Assembly: GCF_040958095.1 (NCBI RefSeq)
Contig: NC_091172.1
Span: 25,603,562 to 25,667,561 of the forward strand
From: Procambarus clarkii
Taxonomy: Eukaryota > Arthropoda > Malacostraca > Decapoda > Cambaridae
Direction of reading: 5' to 3'
DNA: 64,000 nucleotides
Position numbers and translations under genes: made by a program. The notes below the pieces were generated by a model. That model had not been told where the DNA came from. It saw only the letters and a list, made by a program, of their open reading frames with translations, and ran no database searches. Below are positions 47,401 through 54,859 of the stretch, piece after piece; the first letter of the stretch is position 1, and each line of letters begins with the position of its first letter.

Positions 47401-47656
47401 AAGAAATTTTTCTATAATGTTTTAAGCCTATTTTTAAAGTTAGCAACTATAGTAGTATTAACATTTACCCATATCTATCCTTAAATATTTGTAAATTATC
47501 TCTCTGCAGGACCCAAGTAAATTTGCTGCTGCCGCTGCTTCTGCTGCACCTGCTGCTGCTGCAGCAGCAGTTGAGGCCCCTAAAGCTGCTGCTAAAGTAG
47601 AGGTTGAGGAGGAGGAAGAGTCCGACGAAGACTTTGGAATGGGTCTCTTTGACTAA
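38221..47656 (+). CDS. RpLP0: 60S acidic ribosomal protein P0 (uL10), complete, five coding exons
   Basis: P0 anchors the ribosomal stalk on 28S rRNA, together with uL11, and carries two P1/P2 dimers; its C-terminal tail recruits and activates translational GTPases. The joined exons 38221-38450, 40256-40490, 44881-45066, 46214-46372 and 47510-47656 give 318 residues, the usual length (about 317 in Drosophila). Recognisable blocks are [18 protein letters not shown] and [16 protein letters not shown] in the rRNA-binding N-domain, [38 protein letters not shown], and [15 protein letters not shown]. An Ala-rich hinge and acidic tail end [14 protein letters not shown]. The ATG at 38221 is chosen because MVR starts animal P0 and the upstream frame lacks ATG. 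Intron 2 uses a GC donor. The tail has Phe and Met exchanged relative to the common MGFGLFD ending. Confidence 0.97.
38451..40255 (+). other. RpLP0 intron 2 (GC-AG)
   Basis: Starts GCAAGTTT and ends CTTACCTGGCAG. AT-rich, with no recognisable element and no clear snoRNA boxes. Confidence 0.85.
40256..40490 (+). CDS. RpLP0: RpLP0 coding exon b (to residue 155)
   Basis: Completes Arg, then [20 protein letters not shown] to SRGTIEIV. Phase 0 donor GTT|GTAAGT. Confidence 0.97.
40690..40815 (-). mobile_element. CR1-like LINE 3' UTR fragment
   Basis: On the minus strand: GGCCACTGCAAGCAACTGCC, TGTTGGACCAAGCTCTG, CAAGCCTGGCCCCAGG and a terminal CTCCCAGAACCCCCTCC, matching the 3' UTR at 2890-3005. 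No coding part. Confidence 0.7.
41077..41828 (+). mobile_element. Tigger-like MITE (about 750 bp)
   Basis: Ends CAGTGGAACTTCGGTTTTAG at left and, complemented, CAGTGGACCCTTGGTTTAAG at right, with TA following the right end. It contains a start-like ATGGGTCGCAAGAAAG (41342) and a short VLKRREKQ remnant, the C-terminus of Tigger transposases. The rest of the gene is deleted. Confidence 0.65.
41850..42270. mobile_element. Inverted pair of a tRNA-like SINE (snapback)
   Basis: Left arm (about 41872-42000, minus) and right arm (about 42082-42235, plus) share a tRNA-like head GGCGCAATGAGACTAAGGCG with a B-box-like AAGTTCAAACCC. They also share a body with GAGAGGCTGCGGGATCC. The arms are nearly complementary around a spacer of about 80 bp. 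Confidence 0.7.
42590..42650 (+). mobile_element. CR1-like LINE 3' UTR terminal fragment
   Basis: AAGTTGAGCCTGGCCTCGGG, then ACTCTCGGAACCCCATCAAG and an imperfect GAAGGTATCAAGCAGGTA end. Same terminus as 2890-3005. Confidence 0.6.
42779..43042 (+). mobile_element. tRNA-derived SINE, family B, full length
   Basis: Head CTGACAGCTGGGTGGACAGT with B box GGTTCGATCCC, core TTACCTAGCAGTAAATAGG and tail GGACGCTAAGCCCCGAAATC. The head differs from family A, but core and tail are the same. Another copy with an internal deletion is at 53414-53582. Confidence 0.85.
43540..44060. repeat. Three diverged tandem copies, about 130-190 bp
   Basis: Copies near 43560, 43690 and 43865 share a TTTTGGxxTTTATATxC segment, TAGTCCTGTAGAGAATTC, TGCGAACACAxTxATACCAA and GACGAGAATTGAGGTxAC. 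Divergence is substantial. Confidence 0.65.
44427..44673. mobile_element. Palindromic MITE starting GGGGCCAGATTCAC
   Basis: The left end GGGGCCAGATTCACAGAAGC and right end, complemented, GGGGCCAGATTCACAAAAGC form arms of about 100 bp with shared CACTTACGAAC and TCTCAATCTTTG. About 247 bp, no coding capacity. Confidence 0.8.
44881..45066 (+). CDS. RpLP0: RpLP0 coding exon c (residues 156-217)
   Basis: [20 protein letters not shown] to NKTFQE. Acceptor CACCTTTCAG, donor GAG|GTAAGA, phase 0 at both ends. Confidence 0.97.
45067..46213 (+). other. RpLP0 intron 4
   Basis: AT-rich, unique-looking, 1.15 kb. The region 45415-45660 resembles a degraded minus-strand CR1-like fragment, but I could not confirm motifs. 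It ends TTTATCTGCAG. Confidence 0.85.
46214..46372 (+). CDS. RpLP0: RpLP0 coding exon d (residues 218-270)
   Basis: [20 protein letters not shown] to TVKEFLA. Donor GCA|GTAAGT, phase 0. Confidence 0.97.
46373..47509 (+). other. RpLP0 intron 5
   Basis: 1.14 kb. It contains a GTTACAACTTG-rich diverged repeat (46860-46970) and a perfect 16-bp hairpin, CTTCCTGCTATCCCAT (47026-47041 with 47045-47060). It ends TCTCTGCAG. Confidence 0.85.
47510..47656 (+). CDS. RpLP0: RpLP0 final coding exon (residues 271-318)
   Basis: [20 protein letters not shown], then [20 protein letters not shown] and DFGMGLFD, stop TAA at 47654-47656. Holds the flexible hinge and the conserved stalk tail. Confidence 0.97.
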   Translation, partial: DPSKFAAAAASAAPAAAAAAVEAPKAAAKVEVEEEEESDEDFGMGLFD

Positions 47657-47694
47657 ATCTCTTCGACTAGGCGCCATTTATGGAGCTGGTCACG

Positions 47695-47700
47695 AATAAA
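47695..47700 (+). terminator. RpLP0 polyadenylation signal AATAAA
   Basis: AATAAA 39 nt after the stop codon, followed by a T-rich downstream element (47717-47726). The 3' UTR would be about 60 nt, normal for a ribosomal protein mRNA. Confidence 0.85.
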
Positions 47701-47726
47701 AAGAAAGAAAATATAATTTTTTTTCT

Positions 47727-48699
47727 TGCATCCTCTAAAGAATATGTAAAAACATTGACTTAACTGCAGCTCACAGGGAAGTGTGAATTCTGAGTTCGAT
47801 TTGTGTCCAACCTCAGTTGGATTCCAAGTCAGTGTGATCAGTAATGGTCCCCATGAACAATTTTGTTATTCATTGGTCACAATTCATTTTTGCAGAACAG
47901 GGATTGCATAATAATGGCTCCATTGGAGATTTATCTAGGTGACTTTAATAAATTAAAAGTGCTGTTCCAGGTAATTGTGCCACTATATATTTAAAGAATT
48001 AGGGCTATATATATCTAATAATTCAAAACTAAAAATATTTTGATCCTTAACAAATAGTCGCCTCGATATGCTGCCTTAGTTACTTATCTATAATTAGTTA
48101 TAAGGCGGGTACAACTCTACAGTGCTGAGCACCGGCAATTAATTGTCAAGCGGTGTGAATGCATGCTGCTTTTATGTACAAATTTGAGTAGTTTATAACT
48201 GAAGTTCTTGTGACATCCACAACAGCAGTTTTGAGTGCAGTAATGAATTGTGGTTATCCCATCATTGATTGGATTCTAATAAGTTTTTCTTTAATCCCTG
48301 TTTGAGATACGACTCGGCTAGTGTGTGTTACGGGTTGCATATACTGTAGCCACGAACTGGGTAATGTTCGCAACTTTGATATTTTGTATTCGTCCATTGT
48401 TCCCTAGACAACTGATGTCATGGTTCTTTGTTCATCAGAGGTAAATTTGGTCAGGTCTACATCGGCACCTATTGCAAACTTCCTAGGGAATCCTATGATA
48501 TAAATAATAGTACACTACAGACCTATATCAATAGTCTTCCGCTATAGGTAAAAAAATAATGTTATTTGATTCAAATTTGATAAATACACCCCAAAAGGAT
48601 AATTTAGTATATTTCTACCCTCATATTACATAGGTCCTTCAAGCTCAAATCTATACAGTATAAAAATTAATTATATTTTACATAATTTCATTAATTCAC
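47727..48699. other. Downstream intergenic DNA
   Basis: AT-rich; no gene recognised. Confidence 0.45.
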
Positions 48700-50290
48700 A
48701 TAGGACATAATGCAAAATGAATTAATTTGTATACATACAGCTTGTGAGAGCCTTGGTCTTGTAATCAACGTCGTTGCTAAAACAGGTATTGGTAATGGCA
48801 AAAATGGTCCACGGAAACTTTAGGTAACGGACCAGTTGACTGTCTTCTTTCAAATACTTTGGTGTGTGTGTCCCTTGTACCTGCAAGCAATAAGTTACAT
48901 CAACAATGTAGAGACTAGGCTCTCAAAACTGTAGTGGGGTACATCCCTAAATACGCTGTTAATATTAGAAAAGCAAAAATGATGTACTTAGCATATATAT
49001 AAGGTCTCTGATAGACTTATGCACCCGCTTTAGTCCTACAAAATGAAAGTATAGATCGACGAAAAAAAACAAAATGAAGCACTTAGATTTATACATTGCT
49101 GTCTTATAACTACCAAAGTTCTCAATATGCGGAAAGTTAAATATACCAAGCATTCAATATAGAATGTTTGAAGTCAATCTTATGATGGGACTGAAGTTTC
49201 TGCGTGATATAAGCAACATTGTGTCAGTTGAACTGTTAGAACACATACGTAATGGAACCAGGGAGTTTAAATAGATTCAAAGAACAGCCACTCTTAAAAT
49301 AATGGGACTATGCACGAAGTATGTACAGGTGACAAAAACCACTTCCTTCCATCCTGGCAGATAGTACCTTTTGACATCCTGACCCCTGCATCTTGAAACT
49401 TGATCACAAACAACCCTCGTCTTCAGCTTGCTGCTAAATTAAGCACCATAGAACATATTCACAATATACAAACTAAAAGCAACAGTATACACTGACGGAT
49501 CACTCAATACAGCTACAGGGAGGGCAGGAAGTGCTGTTATTGCTCATACAGTCCGATGGCAACAATTAAAAGGAATATAAGAGTTAGTAACTGAGCGTCC
49601 ATAATGCAAGCTGAATTTGTAGCACTAGAAATTATTAACAACACTGAACTAGACAGCTTAATTATTTCTGACTCCCTTTCCTCACTACTAGTAATAAACA
49701 GTTTGCAATCAAGTAATAACGTGCTTGTCTCCCAAGCCAGACATAGATATATAAGCATACTTAAAAGGGGGTAAATATCAAAATGTGGATTCCTTCTCAC
49801 ATTGGCCTGCAGGAATGTCGTAAAGTTGTCGCCCTTGCCAAGACTGCAGTAAATAAAGACAGTCTTTATTTACTTGAGTTATCAGATAGGTCCCTTAAAA
49901 GTGTCATTAGACGAGAACTCTGATGAATTTGAAGAAAACAGAACAGTGCAAACTGGAACCAGTAGGTCCATTATTTATCACAATGAAATGTGTCAAGGAA
50001 AACATGTGTATGTGGCAAGTAACAAAGTCAGTAGACTAACAAATGTTGTCACAGCTCGTATAAGACTTGGCTACAAGTATCTCTGGCAGTTCGGCTTGTA
50101 TAGGGATCTAGATGAAGTAAAGTGTGTGGACAAAGACAGGGACACACTCGAACACTATATCTTGGATTGTAGTCAAATTGAGCCATTTAGAGATAAATCT
50201 AAACTCATGTTGTATGAAATGGCAAACCATCGCATTACTAAGGATAAAATACCTGAAATCCTGGCACTATTCATATTTCGTTTCAAGTAG
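48700..50290 (+). mobile_element. I-clade-like LINE, long 5'-truncated copy
   Basis: The longest copy of the family. In order it encodes RT thumb remnants (KNGPRKL; PLYLQAISYINNVETRLSKL over several frames, 48780-48950), NEALRFI and TTKVLNMR (about 49070-49140), an RNase H start SIYTDGSLNTATGRAGSAV (49488-49545), and a 138-codon open frame (49874-50290). That frame contains VVTARIRLGYKYLWQFGL and DTLEHYILDC, with the first knuckle cysteine pair partly lost (KCVDKD). Stops and shifts are numerous, so it is dead. Confidence 0.83.
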
Positions 50291-50583
50291 ATAAACGACA
50301 TATGAGATTAAGAAACAAGTAGTGTATTGTGAAGATTAATAATAACAAACAGCAGCTCCCCTATGACTGTAATATCTCCATTGCTTAAACAAATATGTAT
50401 TAGCGATAAGACCTACCATTAATGTATAATGACTTATTGTAACTATATAGCTCTTGAAATGTAACCCTTGTAAACTCGTGTAATGTAATTCTCTGTAACT
50501 AGCTGACATTGCAGGCGATGAGTCACAATAACGTGGCTGAAGTATGTTGACCAGACCACAGACCACACACTAGAAGTTGAAGG
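50291..50583. other. LINE 3' UTR and spacer
   Basis: Probably the LINE 3' UTR (to about 50500), followed by a Penelope-like-type segment CCAGACCACAGACCACACAC before the hammerhead-like motif. Confidence 0.4.
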
Positions 50584-50622
50584 GACGACGATGTTTCGGT
50601 CCGTCCTGGACCATTCTCAAGT
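50584..50622 (-). ncRNA. Hammerhead-ribozyme-like motif (copy 2)
   Basis: On the minus strand: CTTGAGAAT, stem GGTCC-AGGAC-GGACC, then GAAACATCGTCGTCCC. GAAA is intact; the CUGAUGA-like box is altered. Same arrangement as 15419-15456. Likely a relic of a Penelope-like element. Confidence 0.4.
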
Positions 50623-50857
50623 CGATTGAGAATACAATAGCTGACATTGTAATTTTAAGGTGTGAAGGATAGATGAAATTGTTAATGTAATAATCTCCGT
50701 TGAGATCTGATAACAACTTTTTTTTGTAATCTCTGTAATCGTCCTGTGAGCTATCGCTCACAGGATGAGTATGGGGTGCACCATAAACAAGTCGTCTCTG
50801 GCGGCAACAATCAAATATATTACAAGAACCTTCAAGTCCAGGAGTTCCACCACAATG

Positions 50858-51353
50858 TGCAACCCGTTCTCGCACTTGCTTTAGTCAATATTGGCTTATT
50901 TAATAAGTGCATATGTGACATACTAATTGATTGTGAATATTTTAGTTTACCTTGAAAAGCTTCATAGAAAACACCGACCTCACCTAACCTTCTTAGTATG
51001 TTAAGATAAGCATCTTATTGCTTCTTATTTACAATTATTACTTAACCTATCAACGGTATAGGTTAAGTATCAACGGTATAGGTTAAGTATAGCATCTTAT
51101 TGCTTCTTATTTACAATTATTACTTAACCTATCAACGGTATAGGTTAAGTATCAACGGTATAGGTTAAGTAATAATTGTAATTAAGAAGCAATAAGATGC
51201 TTATCTTAACATACTAAGAAGGTTAGGTGAGGTCGGTGTTTTCTATGAAGCTTTTCAAGGTAAACTAAAATATTCACAATCAATTAGTATGTCACATAGG
51301 CACTTATTAAATAAGCCAATATTGACTATAAGCAAGTGCGAGAAAGGGTTGCA
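50858..51353. mobile_element. Foldback MITE with about 200-bp inverted arms
   Basis: Ends TGCAACCCGTTCTCGCACTT and, complemented, TGCAACCCTTTCTCGCACTT. ATG stands next to both ends (50855-50857 and 51353-51356 region), a possible 3-bp target duplication. The arms run through AGCTTCATAGAAAACACCGA and CCTCACCTAACCTTCTTAG. The centre has repeats of ATCAACGGTATAGGTTAAGT, itself partly duplicated. No coding capacity. Confidence 0.85.
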
Positions 51354-51599
51354 ATGTTCCTACTCTTGAGATCACTTGTTTTCCCACATTGAGTACTGCT
51401 CGCTACTATTTTGTTTCTCTCTAAACAGATTTCTGAAATAGAATTAACAAAATATACGGCAAAGTATAGTTACAGGGTAAGCCACTAAAAATTTACTCTT
51501 AAGGAAAGGAGAAGAAATGAGAAAAAGAAGTTGTCACGTAATATATATTGGAGCGAAAGATATGGTAGGAAATATAAGATAGACTCAGTGAGGAATAGT
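51354..51599 (+). mobile_element. CR1-like LINE remnant
   Basis: About 51360-51590 reads like the CR1-like segment at 2130-2700: TGTTTTCCCACATTGAGTAC, AATATACGGCAAAGTATAG and ATATATTGGAGCGAAAGATA are diverged counterparts. No open frame remains. Confidence 0.5.
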
Positions 51600-51880
51600 G
51601 GTGGATTGACGGTCTCGGCAACATGGCGACGGCTGGGAGACGTGCAGTGTCTCTCTCTCACTGGAAACTACACTACCGCTGAGAAATCAAACTAACCACC
51701 GTCACGTGGCACGCATTCGGATAATGTTGGCCTTCCGCCCTGTGAGGAGGGTAAAGAAGGCGCCTTCCTGGACAGCAAACATCACAGTAAAGCAAGTAGA
51801 TCAGAAGCGAGACACCGTGTGGAGGTAAACAAGAGACCATCCTGCCCAACAGTACCATCAGCCATTGCCCAACTAAGGTA
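51600..51880 (+). promoter_or_regulatory. Possible promoter / 5' exon of an unidentified gene
   Basis: A GC- and CpG-richer island in AT-rich DNA, with GGCAACATGGCGACGGCTGG (51617-51636), close to the YY1-type AAxATGGCGGC motif often found at transcription starts. Two donor-like sites follow (GTGGAG|GTAAAC near 51826, AACTAAG|GTAGGA near 51876). The ATG opens only 19 codons. I found no downstream exons. Confidence 0.25.
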
Positions 51881-52529
51881 GGACATATTCTATAAATTAC
51901 TTCAAGTGTGACAGCTTTGAGAAGAGCAAGATTCTCATTACCTTTCTTGGTGACGGGGGTGTATAATACTTGAATGGTAAAGCACAGATAAAGTCATATC
52001 AGTGATTGGTAGATTGCATTTAAAAGCAATGTTCAGTTTGATGTGATTCTCGGCATTTTACTGAACCATTTATTATATAAGGAGTGAGTTTATATGTTGG
52101 CACTTAATAGTGCTGAGAATATTATCACAGCGTGTGCTTTTAAGCGGGATATGTCAAACCAAAAGCCTCGTATATAACTGCTAGACACGGGTTGGAGAAT
52201 TTCGAATAGGGAAAATACTGTTTTCACAAAACCTGTACAGAAGCAGCCATTAGCAACTCCGTACACATTCAATAATGGCAGTAATGTAATTTCTCCGTGT
52301 TTTGGCACAATATAGTAGTTTCAAAACAAATTAATAATAAGACTAAAGCCGCCATTTCGCCGAAGCCGGCAATTTAAGTTGAGGATGAGCCTGTGGCTCG
52401 CGAAATTTAACAATTCGGTCAACTGTTTAGCAGATGTTAAGTATGCAGCCCGTCCTTTCAAGTGTTCCCAACGTCACTAAACAGATGTACAAAATTGCTC
52501 GATCCTAACCTGACTGAACTGCCCGTCCA
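51881..52529. other. Spacer, nothing recognised
   Basis: No gene or repeat family recognised. Confidence 0.4.
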
Positions 52530-52690
52530 CTGTCATTAATCTCGTGGCGCAGTTTTTCTTTCACCTAATGCACCTGTTCACATAATAGTAAATAGGTACT
52601 CGGGAGTTGTAGGTTGTAACCTGGGCAAGGCCATTTGGCCTAGGGGGACCTCGTAAAGTCTAAGTTCTTTTGATCCCGACTGGAAAACCA
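52530..52690 (+). mobile_element. SINE, family E, diverged
   Basis: CTTTCACCTAATGCACCTGT and TAGTAAATAGGTACTCGGGA match the core of the minus-strand copy at 13005-13200. Confidence 0.6.
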
Positions 52691-53413
52691 TGTATATATT
52701 ACGTTAGTAAAGGCACTCGTCAAAGATGGTATCAAGGTTAGACAAAGCAATATGAAAGCAAAAAGCAAGATATTGCAAGCATTGCGTAGCATACATATAT
52801 CATGGTGTACCTTCCATTGTCAATGTTTACCCTCGTATATCATGGTACGTATATCATGGCTCTGCTGGTCAAGGCGTACTCTCGTGAGTACGCCCATGGG
52901 TCAAGGCGTACCCCCCTCATTATGGTACACCTCAGTTAGTTGAGGCCTACCCTAATATATTATGGTACACCTTAGTGGCATAAGGCGTAATATTTTTCAT
53001 CCCGGTTCAGACTTTAGACTACTTGGCGAACGAGGCTACAGAGGCTTTGTAAAGTTAAAGTAAATGAAGTGTCTTTTCAAGACTGAATATCACATCAATA
53101 TCATTCCCCAAAAATATGATAATTTGCATTGAGCAATATTTTACACACTCTGGAATGAAGGAAACCTTTTTTGACAGATCTAACACTGAAACACAATCTG
53201 ACTAGTAATATCCGTTAAATTTTATTTTCGAGGAATGTTTAAAGAAATCTTTATTATCTTCAGTTAATAAACCGTTTCTGGCAAATATGAACATTGACAA
53301 GTTGCACTTGATGGGACGGGAGGAGTTCCGAGAGGGGGTTATAGCTAGCAATAGATGAGAGAACATTTGTGAGAGTACATAACATGAATAACCTGTCAGG
53401 CCCGTCAGATGGG
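52691..53413. other. Spacer with a short diverged tandem repeat
   Basis: 52795-52990 has five or six loose repeats of ATCATGGTxxACCTxxxTxGT-type sequence alternating with TCAAGGCGTAC. Nothing else recognised. Confidence 0.4.
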
Positions 53414-53582
53414 GCCTGACAGCTGAGTCGACAGCGCTTCGGATTCGTAGTCCTGAGGTTCCGGGTTCAATCCCCGGTGGAGGCGGAAACAAATGGGCGG
53501 AGTTTCTTTCACCCTGATGCCCCTGTTTCCTAGCAGTAAATGGGTACCTGGGAGTTAGTTGCCCCGAAATCATCTAAAGATA
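53414..53582 (+). mobile_element. tRNA-derived SINE, family B, internally deleted
   Basis: Head CTGACAGCTGAGTCGACAGC, B box GGTTCAATCCC and core are present; the part between GGGAGTTAGTTG and CCCCGAAATCATC is missing compared with 42779-43042. Confidence 0.8.
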
Positions 53583-54029
53583 ACATTATTCTTACATTAC
53601 ACTAACACGCATAGGGTGTCGAGCCAGTTTTTTTTGCCAGATAATCTGTCCTCTCCAGATACTCCACTATTGTCGACCTGATCACTTTCTCCAGAACTTC
53701 TCAGTGATACCGGTTTGTGGAGACACCTCCTTCCTCTACTTTTTTTTTTTTTAAATATTGAGATCAATATTTGCATTTTTTTTCAGAGTGCGAGATCTCC
53801 TGTCTCAAGAGTTTTTATTATAAATGTTAGATAATGGGCGGCAAATTGCTTCTGCAGTCATGGTGAGATTAGGGCTGGTCCCATTGATTTTGTTACATCT
53901 AGTTCCTCTAGGATAAAAAATACTCTGAAGATTTGAATACAGTATGTCTGTGCTATCTATGATAGTGACTCATTAGGCAATAACATTAATTAATACTGTT
54001 AACCCCCCCTTACAAGGATGAAATATTCA
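53583..54029. other. Spacer, possibly decayed LINE
   Basis: No gene recognised. T-rich runs at 53740 and 53776. Confidence 0.35.
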
Positions 54030-54250
54030 TGTGCATTTAAGTTTCACTCCCCAGCCTGGATTATTGTGAAATATTAACATTCAATTCCTAGGAAATGTAG
54101 ATGTTTATCTCTCAGAATGTAACATGTTTATTGTTTGTGATGTGTGTATATGTATGTATTAACACGATGTACTGAACGGGGTGAGAATAGCTTGAGCTCA
54201 TCCCTTTGTGTGTTTTTTATATCAATAAACTTATTTCAATTTCAATTCCT
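54030..54250 (+). mobile_element. Retroelement 3' tail ending ATTTCA repeats
   Basis: Ends TATCAATAAACTTATTTCAA and TTTCAATTCC, with an AATAAA signal just before the end. It resembles the TTGAAC-ending tails in organisation but not in sequence. The upstream part is not identified. Confidence 0.45.
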
Positions 54251-54659
54251 AGCCCAGAATATTACCGTGCATTACGAGTCTCCTTTACTACACTGGAATA
54301 ATTCTGTACTTTTCAAATGTACAAGAATATTTTTTCTCGCCTCGCCTGCCTCTAGGATTTTTCTCGTCTCTTCTAAAATAACGTAGATAAGGATAGAAGA
54401 GAGGGATGGGGTGGTGTGATGTTTTAAGAGAGAGCAGGAGAAATGGGGGAGAGAGGTGGAGATGGGAGGGGTGAGAGTTTTATACTCGAATATAGTTTAT
54501 ATAGAGAATAGTATATAGAGAATATAGAGAGAATATTTATATATATATATAGATATTATTTGATAGTGAAACACGTAAATACTGTGAATAATATATTTAC
54601 ATTCGTTATAAATAGATAATTAGGGCTTCTATCTTTCTGACTAGTATTCACAAAGTGTT
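54251..54659. other. Convergent intergenic spacer
   Basis: AT-rich, with a GGGAGAGAGGTGGAGATGGG purine-rich patch at 54448-54467. Nothing else seen. Confidence 0.4.
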
Positions 54660-54662
54660 TAA

Positions 54663-54859
54663 GTAATTTAATTTACATATTTGCATACATACAGTAGTTT
54701 ACATAATAGTTTAATTTATATACAAGGGGGGTAATACAAAGACCCCTAATTACAAATCTCCAAATCATATCTGAAAATGTTCTTGCATGCAGAGTTAAAG
54801 ATACCATCGGGAAGGTACCTTGTAGAGTCGTCCCGGTCATCATCTGAGAATGACTTGGA
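54663..54859 (-). other. Likely 3' UTR of the repeat-protein gene
   Basis: On the minus strand, ATTAAA variants of the poly(A) signal occur at 54715-54710 and 54672-54667. No AATAAA is found close to the stop. The transcript end is therefore approximate. Confidence 0.4.

Larger units (their letters stand above)
38178..47720 (+). other. RpLP0: RpLP0 transcription unit, coding exons to poly(A) site
   Basis: Exon 2 begins after TTCATTACAG at 38177 with a 43-nt leader. The coding exons are 38221-38450, 40256-40490, 44881-45066, 46214-46372 and 47510-47656. A short 3' UTR ends near 47715-47725 after AATAAA. Introns 2 to 5 contain repeats but no additional exon that I can support. Confidence 0.85.

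Noticed and set aside
38451-47509. Intronic snoRNAs in RpLP0
   Set aside because: Ribosomal-protein introns often host them, but I found no paired C (RUGAUGA) and D (CUGA) boxes with closing stems by eye. A snoRNA model search would be needed.
48965-49153. 62-codon minus-strand frame
   Set aside because: Antisense to LINE sequence; no recognisable content.
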